Shown here one piece after another: positions 15,001 to 27,093 of a stretch of DNA of 64,000 nucleotides. Position numbers and translations under genes: made by a program. Under the pieces are notes generated by a model that made no database searches, was not told the DNA's origin, and worked only from the letters and a program-made list of their open reading frames with translations. The stretch is from Anopheles merus (lineage: Eukaryota; Arthropoda; Insecta; Diptera; Culicidae). Each line of letters begins with the position of its first letter. Position 1 is the stretch's first letter. Where the stretch lies: positions 14,453,786-14,517,785 of the forward strand of contig NC_054082.1 of NCBI RefSeq assembly GCF_017562075.2. The letters run 5' to 3'.

Positions 15001-15876
15001 CTGCCCCCGGAAACCACTCTGCCCTCCTCTCGTCTCTCCAGGAAAGGCTAAAAGTACGAGCGCAAATAAAGTGTTGATTAGTGATTAATTATGAAAAGCT
15101 TCTGTTTTTCGTGCTCCGGTTTCGCACAGTTCCATCCGCACATTGTGCCCTTCCCCGCATCGCTCCCGTCACTTCCGGGACCACTGCGTGAGGGTGAGAA
15201 GGTCCGTTAAGATAACAAACCCAACACTCTGTGTGTGTGTGTGTGGGTGAGTGCTGGTGCAAAAGTTTTCTGCGAAATTTTAAAGCTGCTTAATTTGAGT
15301 TGTACACTCTTTCTTGGGCACCCAGCGACGACTCACTTTGAGCGATGGCCGTCGCCAGCCATTGATAGCTGGAAGCGTCCCGTCGAGCAGTGCAGGCGTC
15401 ACGCAGCACACTTTCACCGTGTCTTCGGGGCACGTTTATTACTTTGATCAATTATTGGTAAATTAATTTACGGCACAACAGCTGCTCATTGATTTCGGCT
15501 GCCTGCTTGCTGCAATCAATCGTTCGGACCGGTGGGAGACATTTCATTAAGCCGGCGCTCATTACGACGGTTCGGGTTCATTTTTATCTCGCACTACAAT
15601 GCGGTGCGCTGATTAATTAATGACATACCTTTCGGGCGAATGTTAGTTTAATGAGCTTGCATGGAACCAGATCTCATTTAATGCTTCAAATAATGATGTC
15701 GCTATACGTCTATATATGCACGAACGCAATACAGTCGAGGGTGTAAGAAGTAGTTCCGTCAATATAATAATTTGCTAGCCAGCACTTAATAATGTTTTAC
15801 GTTCACTTTTGACCAGATCACAATGAATTAAACGATGTTGTAAGCTAATTACTTATGGAATAGCGTTACAGGGTTT
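12061..15876. other. Non-coding DNA, no gene recognised
   Basis: A GC-balanced stretch with short CA tracts, a (CAG)n run and homopolymers (a G9 run near 14141, a C9 run near 14811). Overlapping open frames at 13501-14075 read in several phases, as in stop-poor random sequence. No domain was recognised. Confidence 0.5.
12112..12131. repeat. (CAG)n tract
   Basis: About seven CAG units, read as polyglutamine in one short plus-strand frame with no other coding evidence. Confidence 0.85.
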
Positions 15877-16083
15877 CCCACGATTTATTGGTCAGATCCC
15901 ATGATTTTTGGTGCGTTCCCACGATATTTTGGTCGTATCCCATAGATTTTTGGTTCGTTCCCATAATAAATTGGTATTTTCCGCTTGGATATCAATACAA
16001 TGGGACCAAAAAATTCTGGGAAACGGCCAAAAAATCGTGGGAACGCACCAAAAAAATATGGGAACTCACTAAAAATTGATGGG
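15877..16083. repeat. Foldback of 5 + 5 inverted 21-bp units
   Basis: Five units beginning CCCA start at 15877, 15898, 15918, 15939 and 15960 (period 20-21 bp, core CCCACGATTTTTGGTGCGTT). After a spacer of about 20 bp come five inverted units beginning TGGG at 16001, 16017, 16038, 16059 and 16080. The segment at 15898-15924 pairs almost perfectly with 16034-16062. The whole would fold as a hairpin with arms of about 85-100 nt. Because 21 bp is seven codons, one plus frame reads as a tryptophan-containing heptapeptide repeat, but this looks incidental. No target-site duplication or transposase was found. It could be a foldback-type element, a miniature element or a locally inverted minisatellite. 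Confidence 0.85.
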
Positions 16084-16245
16084 ATATTAACGCAAAATAT
16101 CCTTAAAAGGGTAATTGTGGCATATTATTCAATTTCAATGATTCGAATGATGTTTCCCATATTCCATAAATTAGTTCATTTGTAACGTTTGCCTCGTGGT
16201 TGAAGGTGAGACCATTACGTACTAAAACAAACTTACATACTAAAC

Positions 16246-16790
16246 CTAATGTACGGCCAATAGCAAGTAGCTGGAATATGGAGTAAGGAGTTCAGGCAGT
16301 GGATAGTAGACAGGAACGAAAGGAAAGTAAGGAGAGATTAAAATCGAACGAGTGGGATGTGGAGTCAATGATTTGCTTAGTACCCAACAGAGGATATCTT
16401 TTCGTCCTATAGCTGTGCGACGTGCAGGAACAAATAATGGAAGACGAGTACGAAGGACGCGAGAAGTTATATATAAGGGGAATGCTGAGAGTAACGATGG
16501 TGCATTGATCCAATGGAGAAGAAGTGAGGCCAAGATGGAAGATTGACTGGATTCTAGGGACATTGAACCGAGCTAACGACATAGTTTCTCATCAGAAGGA
16601 AGAGCAGAGGATTTAACCCCAAGATATTTGCGAGCAGCAAGCCTTGCAAAGATCCTCCAAGTTTCAACACTCCAAGCATTTTACGGGCCTTAGTGACCAG
16701 GGAGTTAAGCTGGTTGGAGAATGTAAGACCACATCCAGCAAAACACCAAAATCCTAGACGACATAGACACGGTTTAGCATGGACTTTATC
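16246..16790 (-). pseudogene. Non-LTR retrotransposon reverse transcriptase remnant (Jockey/R1-like C-terminal half, multiply frameshifted)
   Basis: Read on the minus strand, several frames match the order of motifs in Jockey/CR1/R1-type RTs. First comes DFGVLLDVVL (16733-16753 and on), which corresponds to the conserved DLGVxLD motif. After a frameshift comes FSNQLNSLVTKARKMLGVLK (16663-16726), matching the H-N-I-xKAxRMLGFI segment. A longer frame (16582-16292) contains RTKRYPLLG and FDFNLSLLSFRSCL, which resemble the C-terminal R-x-NYG...FN motif region. There is at least one in-frame stop just before DFGV. No catalytic FxDD box or endonuclease was found, so this is an old, inactive fragment. 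It directly adjoins the inverted-repeat array at 15877-16083. Confidence 0.65.
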
Positions 16791-19700
16791 GATGATATAT
16801 GCATAGGTGACTGGGGAGCGGGATATGGACTAAAATCATATAATTTCCTGAAACAGACTAATTGTGGACTAAAATGTATTCAAACAGACGTTTAACAAAA
16901 CCCAACCCACACGTTTAGAAATGCTTTTCAAACGTTCTTTTTGCTTTCTAGCCATAAATGATGCTTTAATAGCCCTATCAACTGACAGCTAACGTCGGTT
17001 GAAGTGACGATAAACTGTTTTCCACGTATTGATGTGCTGGTTGCCGTCAGCAGTTTGGCGCTTTGATTAAAGGCAGCAAGTGCAGCTTTAACGTACACAC
17101 TGATGGGGCGCGAGTACCGCGCGATAAGTACCGACGTGCTTCAGCGCAATACCAAAGCACAAGTACACGATATAACAATTTCTCAACCCGTCCGAGCAAA
17201 ACTTCGCCCCCTTCACTCCCGTGTACCTCGTGTGTGTGTGTGAACATTAAATGTCCGCAATGGATGGTGAGATTACACGCAAGATAAATTACACAAACGT
17301 ACTTGCGGCAGGGAACTGCTCCCGGAGAGTATTAACGGTTTGCAGTGGGAGCGGCGGACCCCTACCACCCGTTTCCTAAAGCGGCAAAAGCTATAAAAGA
17401 GTTCAATATTAACCCCCCGACCGCAAGGGTGGATAAGGGTTGGGGATGTGTATGTGCGATGATCGTACCACTGCGCGTAATTTACGACCTTCCATCCAGA
17501 CACTGGAGCAGCGTGGAGGGGGCGGGGGGGGGAGCATAGCCTCTGTCAAACGGATCGTATAAAGTCGTGAGAAAATCCCCGCGCGCTACAATAAATACGA
17601 AAAACCCTTCAGGCACACATCACGCTGTTAGGGTTTGGTTTGGGTGAAGAGGTTGAGCATCTCCCGAAACAATGTCGACGCTGGTTTCGGGACGATGATT
17701 ATGATGGCCCCAGTGCTTGACGAACCGTGCCAGCGTAACGGCAGCGCAAACGGGAAAGCACGGCGCACACGAGCGCCACCCGGGCTTGGTCCCGTTTTGC
17801 CTAATCCGGTAGCGGAAAGCATAATTCACGCGGGAGGTTTTCCACGCATCGCTCGCGCGCATTTCGCAAGTGTACTGCTTTGTTGTTTTATTCTTTTGGA
17901 AAAAAGCTCGCTTTTCAGCGCGCTCACCAACAGCAAGGAACACCGACCACCGACAACGACGACGACGGCTAAAATCCTGAAGCGGAACGCCGGTTTCGAG
18001 CTGATGCAGCCGAAAGTAACGCAAAACAATGGCGCGTTCGACGGATCTGGACGGATTTTGATGAGCCGCAGAACGGAACCGGAAAATGGTGTCCATATCC
18101 GGTTGCGGTGCAGATTTTCGAGCTTTCGCCAGCAGGCGTGAGTGTGTGAGTGCGTGTATGTGCACAAATCAGCTCCATTTACCGCCCCTCAGCGGCTGAA
18201 ATGTAATAACGCCGTCCTCTCTTTTATTTTGCTTTTTTTTTACTCAAGCTCTCTACATCCCATTGTGTGTTCGATGGTAGCTACTTGAAGGCATCCTTTC
18301 GTTGGTAAATGAAAAGAAAAACCACTCCAGCAACGAGAGCCCATGGGGCGAAGGGACGTACAGGGCGGTATAACATGCCATAATTCTAACTCTTCATACC
18401 GCCCGGTAACCGCTTTGCCGAGCGTGCAATGTCTTGGATAATGTTTCTTTTACCGGTTTGCGTTTGGGGTATTTGTGTGTGTGTGTGTTTTTGTTTGCGT
18501 ACTCGCTCACTCTCTTTTGTGTGCAGGTCGTTTGCTGCTGGTCGCGATCGGAAGCAAACATAAGGACGGCACGCAACGTAACCGTGGGAATGGGCGAACG
18601 CGAACAACCGGCCGAGGGTATTTGAAATACTTCACGCTCGAGCGCCACTCGTGAGCATTCTCATAAATCACTTCCGAAGCGCTAAGCCAGTCGCCCGCGC
18701 TGAGCCAGTCGAGTGGAAAACTCCAAACCGGTTGGGGGGGAAAATCGGACACTAACCAAATACACACATACACGCACTCACACACACGGTTGCTCGTATG
18801 GTGCCTGCACATAATGCCCGGTTTTGGCGGAGTGGATTGATTTAAATTAATTCCCAGCACTCGCTTCATCGCACCAGCCGGGAATGAGGGAATGACCACC
18901 CGCTCTAAAGTACTCCACAGCAACCTGACCGTGCTTCTTACCGAACCGGAACCGGTAATTGTTTTGTCCAGTGTCAAATGGTGTGCTTTTTTGTTGGTGT
19001 GTGTGCATTGTGCTACATTTTCTCATTTTCAACATGAACTACAAAATGGGAACTTTTTTGGTTGTTGCCCGTGAGTTTTATCCTATTTTTAGTGACAATG
19101 GAAAAAACGGCCAGCAAAAAAAATGCTTGTTTTTGTCTGTGTATTATAAGCACACCGTTGGACCGCTTTTCTCCCGTCGAAGCGTCAAAACATTGTTTTC
19201 GCTCCTTCCTTTCGGTGGTTTTATCGAGTGTGGGTGGGGTGTGGAACAAACAAGACAAAGGCCGGAAGTTCGAAACAAGCATATTTAAAGCGCAAGCAGC
19301 ACATGGTGCGTGGTGAGGTTGAGTTATTTCCGTTCATCCGGTGTGTGGGAACGTGGGACTGATGAAAACCGCCACCACCACCACCAGCAGCACTGCCAAA
19401 CCTGTATCGCCAGTGAGGTGTGACAGATTTTTTCTTTATTCACCACACATGGCGATGGAAAATGGTGGTGCGTAGTAGGCGGTGGGAGTATTGCCCGGGG
19501 AAGCATTTTTCCGAAGCTTTTAAGAGCCAGTTTCAGTGCTTCCGGGACGAACCGCTGTCAGCTGAAGCTGACGTGTGCGGGATTCTGTGATGTGCGAATG
19601 CGGCCCCCGGTGCCATAATCAGTCCGTGCCAAATCGTGAACCAATGCTCGTACATGGGGAAGACGGCCGAAAAGTTACCGCTCATTGACATTATGTGATG

Positions 19701-22242
19701 CAGCGGGGGGTTTTTTTGCTTGTTTGTTTTTTGCTTTGTTTTTGTATGTCGAGTATGTGTTTCATTCCTCCAATGTACCACTTCACACAGTTTCGTGCCT
19801 TGTTTTTTGTACATCACAAACCGGGTTTTAGCTTCGGTTGAGCAGAATAGTTGATTGATTGGCACTAATGATGACACAATTTATAACAAGTTCGTTTCGG
19901 GCTGGTCGGAGTTTTTCGACGTCTGACGGGTGGCTGTTTGGGTCGAATGTCAATGTAGCGGGCTTTGAATTTGTTGCATCTGAAGTACTAAGGGGGGAAG
20001 GAGAGGACGCTTTTTTCTGTTTTTCGCCGTGAAGGGTTGTGATTCCTGCCCTTCTGCATCACACAGGCACAGGCTCAAGCGCGACGTCACTAATGCGCAC
20101 CGCACGGCTGACTGGTTTCGACAGTACCGGCGATGAACGTGGACGTTAAAGTGCACATTAATTTTGCATAAGCGGTGAGTTTCGAAGGGCTGGAAAATGG
20201 TGAGTGACAGTGGTTGTTGAATTTCAATAAATCTCTGCTATTTTATCAAAGCCCAGACAAACGAGTGACCTTTTTTTGCTGTGGTTTTATTTTAGAAGCG
20301 ACGAATTTGAAGACCAAACAGGATTGTTCAAAAATGTCATGTTTTTGTTTGACAAGATTAAAAGGACATTATATAAAAGCACTATTTGTTTTAGCTGATC
20401 GGTGCTCTATTCAAACGAATTTGATGAACCCTTTTTGTCGGGAAAGACAAGCTTGTTATCAAATTATGGAATGCTGACCCTACCGATAAGCTGAACTGTT
20501 TGGATAAGCTTTTTGTCTGTTCAGCAACAATTTTATGAATCATTGTCCGTCGTTCGCAAACAGATAGAAGCGCTGGAGAGAAATTGAGTAAACTTAATCT
20601 TCGCCATCTTTGGCCGCATTCAACAACTGTTGCCATGTACGATGCCTTGACCTTCCGTTGCCTCGAATGATGTCTTAAAAATGTACTTTAAATCTCAATT
20701 GTACAGAAAGGCAAACGGGCACGAACGATAACAAAACAAACAAACAAACAAAAAAACACCCAAACAACAAAATTGTATACTCATTTCCGGTTGCCGGTGG
20801 GGGACACTATCAACGATGCAGAACGGCGCCACGGCGCTTCAAATAATGCTCGTCTTTTCTCACATTTGCAAGTTTAATTAAATTCCACGGGTCGGCTCAG
20901 CGCCTCCTCCGCTGCAGCAGCGTTCCCCTGGTGCGTCATTTATTTTGTCTCGGCGAAATTTGGCAAAAAACACCCCCCGAAACACTGAACCAGAAATCCG
21001 CCTGTTTGCGCTCCACTTCCAGCTTCCAGCGCCCGGTGCGACCACATTACCAGGAACGGAAGCGAACGAATGAACGGTTTCGGGTTCTTGTTCTATGACG
21101 TTTTCATCGTTTCCGTTGCTGTTTCCGGCTTCCGGATCGGAGCGAATATCCAAGCCCGTCCAAGCACCAAGCCCAACAGTCGAAACGGTGGAGCTGTAGG
21201 GGTTTTGCAAAATGTGCGTGGGATTTTTGAATTTTTCAATCCTAAAACCCGTTTTTTTGTTCGAGCGCGGCAGCTAGAGAGTTAGAGGGAAATAAGTCAA
21301 AACAGCGCACAGTGGCAGAGATAGACACAACCAAACGGATTTAACCCTTCTAAGCTTGCTAAAGCGCACAATATCTCCTTGCAGACGGACATTTTCTTTT
21401 GCTACGAAATGTACTGCTTTGTGTGTGTGAGAGAGAGTTGCTGCCGCTGTGTTGGGTGGGTGAGTATTGCAGTCATAGAGCTTTTATCTTGCGAAAGAAA
21501 ACTACATAACAGACGCAGGATTTTGTTTTATCTGTCCATTTTCCCAGCACTGTGTGCTCCTGCTTTGATAAGCGCCAGTTGCACTCCGGGCTAGCACTGA
21601 CAGTCCCAGGAACAACCGACAACTGTAAGTGGGAAAAACATTTTGCCCGAGAACTCTAATCGGCTCCCACTGGGGCCAACTTTGCATTGCCGGCCAGCAT
21701 GAGTTCCGGCGAAACGATGTAACTGTCATAACCATTGCATTTCGCTTGAATTTTCTCGATGTCTCGATGATTGCACAGCAGCGCAGAACCGTTGCATCGG
21801 GTGAAGCTGAGTTTCGACGTACACCTTTGTTCTAAGGTTCGATTGAAATTTTTCGCAGGAAGAATTCACCAGAAAGCGAGAAATGGCAGAGAGCATCAAT
21901 TTATGGAATGCTCAATAAAATGTAAATGCTGTGCAGGTGTGTAGCACTTAGCTACCTTTCTACTCTTGCTACTTTTCCTTCCACTTCGCTGTCTTTATTT
22001 GTTTTGGCAAAAATTTACCTTCCAAATTCACAATTGATAGGATCCAACCCAAGACATTCCTGTATTCATTCCAGCGCGGAGGAAAAACCAACATAAGTAA
22101 AAACCGTTCAACCAAATCACTCCCTGGTTCGACGGAATCGTTACTCATTCGCAATGGTTTATTTCCCGAGAAAGACAATGGAACTGGGAAAAGCCAAAAG
22201 GAAACAACAACAATCGCCTCAGTTCATACAGTTTTACCGCTG

Positions 22243-22301
22243 TAGCACCGTACCGGAGCCATGGAAGCTTCCGGTACGCTGATTCTTAACCACCGGTGCT
22301 A
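22243..22301. repeat. Hairpin-forming inverted repeats
   Basis: CGTACCGGA (22249-22257) and its exact complement TCCGGTACG (22270-22278) flank a 12-nt centre. TAGCACCG (22243-22250) and CGGTGCTA (22294-22301) form a second, overlapping pair. A short RNA or DNA hairpin is possible. The arms are too short for a typical microRNA precursor. Confidence 0.6.
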
Positions 22302-24664
22302 TAAATTTTTGCTACCCACTACCAAGTGCTGGACCGAGTGTATCGATGAGGGTTGTTGGAACCGGCTGCCATTGGTGTTTATTTTTAGCCGCGAAGCTAA
22401 CAGCACGATTTGCCTCCGATTGTGCTAAATGTTACTGCCAGCGAATGCAAATTAGAATACGCTCTCGTAATAACTTTGCGCCCCGGCGCAGATCAACGAA
22501 CGCGATAAAGTCAAATCGGTGTCACACTGGTGGCCGGGGAAGAGTGGGGGCAGGAAGCAGAAAGACAGACCCACCCACCAAGCGCAAACCCGCACAGTAT
22601 CGAGTGAGTGCGACGCGGGCGCCGTTCGGTTGGAAGCGCTTTGTAAGCTTCGGCTTCAAGTTTGACCGAGAAAAGCATCACAGCATCATCGGCTAATGAA
22701 CCATTGCTAATGCCAAGCAGCTTTTTCAAAAATCCCACTACATACCCATTGCTTTCTTTGGTTCCGGGTTTTCCCATCGCTCTCCCTACGCCCACTGTCA
22801 AGTGTATCGCTGTGCGGGCTACACTATATCTCTTTTAATCCATCTCGCTGACTTCGTTCTCCGTATCGATTCTCGCTTTCGTGTGGGAGGTTTGTTTCTT
22901 TTTTGAGCTTCTTTTCGGCTCTCGGCTTTCACAACAAACACTGCCCGTATTTTTTTTCATTTTCCTCTAAGGATACTTTAGCTTGTGTTTTGCTTTTTCC
23001 TCGCGCACTTGCTTCCCCAGTGTTTGAAATTTGAATATTATCGTGTTACAGTATCGGAGTGGTTTTGTTCGTTGGGCCGTTTCAAACCCGATCCGGGTAG
23101 ACTTCAGCTTCCCTGAATCGCTGCTTGCTCAAGTTCAAGACACGGAGTGAGACAGGCTTAAAGTGGCAACACTCACATCGCACCATGTGCCCTCCGTTCG
23201 TACGTAGTGGCCACACTCGCAACGAGACGAAGCATTTGCAAACCATATGGACTGGGAAATGGTTTTCCCAGTGAATTGAGTGAACGGCACTGGATTGGGC
23301 TGTATCGATTTCCCTGTTGCAAGCAAAACCAGACGGAAAAGCGATCCACCATCGGGCGCAACCTTTACCGGCTTTAATGTTTGGAAAATGTTTGGCAAGC
23401 CATCCGGGAAGGAAGGGTGACAAAGCAGCTCTTCAAAGCGCATCTATAGGCACGCTAGCAGCTCCTGTACAGACATGCAAATATGCTTGAGCACTTGGGC
23501 CATTCAAAGCGCACCTTGGGCTCATCAAGTACGTCGTACTTTACAGTGGATAAACTGCTTCATCTAACCTGCCAAAGGGACGTGGTGAGTCTGACACAGT
23601 TCAACCACCCACTTCAAGCTCACCTGGCCCAACACCTAGCGATACAGGAATAGTAAAAAAACGTATAAAAAAGGTGACCTCAAACAGCCCCAATCTCATC
23701 TCCGTGATCCGTGCCAAGTGAGCTGCCAATAAAAGTGACCCACAAACACGATCTCCCGGCGGTAGTCCTTACTATTAGCTCTTGCCATGCCCTTTACTTG
23801 CCAGCATGTTACTTATCCTTTCACCGGTCATTTGGTCGTACGGCCGTAAAAGCGGCTCGTCTCATCGAGCTTAATGTGGGGCAACCGAAACCGGTGTATC
23901 GACTTTTCACAGGGTGGACGAAAACGAGAAGGGAACAAAGCTATTTAGCATAAAATTGCACATGATATGTTTATGACGTACCGGAGCCGGTGGGACGGAA
24001 GGCTCTCCTTCTCTCGTCTCGGCAAAGACACACGCACACACACACACAAAAGGGTTGTATCAATTTGCCAGACTACACGAATCACTTGCACAGTGTTAAA
24101 TTTCAGCCCCAGGGCGGGCGGCCAACGGATCCGGGGACTTGCCTCGCTTGTGCCCTGGTTCGAGCACATCGCACTATCTAAACATCGGTCGTGCATGTTG
24201 CCGTTGACGGCAAAGGTGAGCCTATGGCCCGAAGGCATGCAAATAGTAAAACCCTTTTACACCGCCACCGTCCCCCCCCTTTAGCCTTGCCGGGCGGCAG
24301 AGGGACATACCACATGAATGCTGGTGATTATCCTGCTGGAAGCAGCAAAGACCGGTGTATTCAGCTTTCCGATACACTCTTCGGGCAGAGCGCCCTGAAT
24401 CTGTTGCGAAGCGTGACAGTGCTGAACGGCCGCAAGAGGCATGGGCATGGGGTGTATCTGAGTGACACACGAAATGAGCTCGACTTCAAACGTGTGTGCG
24501 TGTGTGTGTTGGACAGTTGGAATGTCGCTTCAGTGTCGGAAAGTTTTCTTCCCAAAAAAGCCAGCTCTTTCCTAGCAGCGAAGGATATCATCTCCTGTCA
24601 AGGTGGGTCGGGAAACTTTTGCCTCCTCCAAAGTAAAGCTTTGCCTTTGACGTTTATCCGTCGG

Positions 24665-24691
24665 TGTGTATGTGTGTGTGTGTGTGTGTGT
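24665..24691. repeat. (GT)n tract
   Basis: About 27 bp of TG repeat, one of dozens of 15-30 bp CA/GT tracts across the window (for example near 4481, 5989-6013, 12688-12710, 43021-43041, 50110-50126). Confidence 0.9.
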
Positions 24692-26950
24692 CGCTGGAAG
24701 TTTTCACTTACTTTCATCACGTCCACGGGATGGGGCGAATCGCCTGCCTGCTGGGACAAACAATTTTCCTGAAACAAGTCACCGTTACGTCATAACGATA
24801 CAAAACTTTTCGTTCGGCACGGGGCGCATCAATCCTGCTTGCATTGATTCGCTCTGCAAAACGCACTGCCAGCAGCCGTGATTATCGCACTAATGCACAC
24901 ACCCCGAAAACCACTACTATATACCACTGCTACTGCACACACACACACATACACAAAGCTCAAAACAAAACACCACTCCCGAAACGTATTGTGCTGCAAA
25001 CTTGTTGGGCAAAGGGCCGGTTTGCAGTTGAAACTAATTCGCACCTCGCTAAAACGCTGTGGCCACAAAACCTTCACTTTGTAGTGGAATCTTCCGCAAC
25101 ACGAGCACGTACCACGCTGACGCTTGACAGCCTTGCGCCTACCAGTGCGGAAAACACCGCCGCCCACCGAGCAAGGTGAAAGCATTGTGTTTCATTTCGT
25201 GAAGCATCATTTCGTTTCGCCAACCTCGGAAACGGCAAACCGGGTTTTTGCCAAAAATTCAACCCCTCGACCACTGGGTTTTGCCCACACCTCGCCCCAC
25301 GGTTAGCCAAATGGGGGCTTCGATTCCCATCGATCGGCCCGTTTGACACGCACACACGCGGCTGTTTGTATGTGTGTGTGTGTTTTTTTTATCACTCTCC
25401 TCCGTCGTTCCGTTTTCTACGCACCCAACAACCACCAGGCGTCTCCATTCGATCGGGCGCTTGGCCGTGATGTTCTCGCTTCCTCCATGGCCGGCACTGT
25501 TTTGCACTGTTTCTATTTCTATTTAATGTTTGACAAACCCATTCCCCATTACACGCACCAATACCGAGAGGGGCATGGGGGGGGGAGCTTTTTTTTCTCG
25601 CCGAGACGAACGCGCGCACTTTCGTACCCGGACACGTGGGTTTTGGGTGTTACAACACGTTTACCTCGGCACACCGTTCGAGACGTACTGGCACTATCGG
25701 TGGCCTAGATTGGCATTCGGCAAGGCACGGTTCGCAAAGCGGTGTTTGGCACCGATTTCTACAACACTACCCGAAGCCAGATGTGGCCAGATGGTTGTTT
25801 GGTGTGCTTCGCTTCTTACTTTCGTGCAGAACAGTCTTCCCCTCCAAACCCGAACGGGCGCATTTTTCGTGAGAATTAAGATGCGAGCGGGTTTTGAAGG
25901 GCAAGCGAGTGGCTCTCTCACCCGCTCGCTCTGAGTGCGCTCGTGCAGAGCGCAATGTGGAAAGCGGGGAAAATACATTATAACAGCTCATGTTCTTTGA
26001 TGGTTATGATCTTGCAGAATAGCGTTGGTGTTTTCTATTTCATGCGAATTGAGGATTTAGAATCGAACCGTTATTTAAAAGTATTGTTTTTCATTCACAT
26101 TTTGATTACAGTTCTGTTGTGTCAAATAGCTTTTAATATAGTTATTTTATCATAGAACTAACAATATAATGTTAAATTTTAATTAATTCCATAATTAAAT
26201 GGATGAATTTTGGTAAAATTTTCCATCCCCCTAACTATCAAAGCCAATCGGGCAAACGCACACCCCACCACCCGGCCAATGACATTTATTGTGATTAGCG
26301 GAATCGCACCCGAGCACCACCACACACCAGCCACCCAAATCCAGCTGCAGTGGATGAATATTTAATAAAGCTTACCGCGTAATCCAAACAGTGCTAACCC
26401 CATTTCTAAGCCTAATAAAACTGACCTTCCCGAACTAGCGCGCCCTTGAGCGATATCCACGACCGAGTCAGCGAGCAGCATTTCCTAAGCCAATGCTAAA
26501 TCCCTGCCCCTTCTCCACCAGCTTGCCAAAATTGCCTGCACGAGCCAACATCATTACATGGCACTCATTCTCATGGCGCAAGCGCCTTCACACAAGCGCA
26601 CCTTCGCTCCACGGTGCGAAGCCGAGCCCACGCGTCGGAGAGATGAGTTCCCACGAGCCTGTCCCGAGCGGACTGTCTCGAGCCCATGCCGGTGAGAAAT
26701 TCCTTCACATCCTCCCGCCGACAAAGCAAACAACACTGTCAATGACAATCATCGTTACCGCGGAGGGGCTCGCGATGATGGGTTGCAATTATTTCGCTTT
26801 GTGGGTTGTTACAATTTGTACAGCGATAGTGTAGCGGTCGTTGTGACGTAGAGCAAATAAATTAAAATGTCGATGAATGTATTTATTTAAAACATTTACT
26901 TTCCAATTGAAATCTAAGCGTTCAAACAAAACAAGTCTCAAATGAGTGGG

Positions 26951-27093
<143 letters not shown>

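Noticed and set aside
15888..16079. Heptapeptide-repeat protein encoded by the 21-bp array
   Set aside because: The frame is a by-product of a 21-bp DNA period and continues into the inverted half with an unrelated repeat. No promoter or conservation evidence.
15877..16083. CRISPR-like array
   Set aside because: Units are contiguous without unique spacers and invert halfway; the sequence is eukaryotic.
26050..26075. B-box-like sequence GGTTCGATTCT on the minus strand, considered as a tRNA gene
   Set aside because: No paired acceptor, D or anticodon stems around it. Similar partial B-boxes near 5330 also failed.
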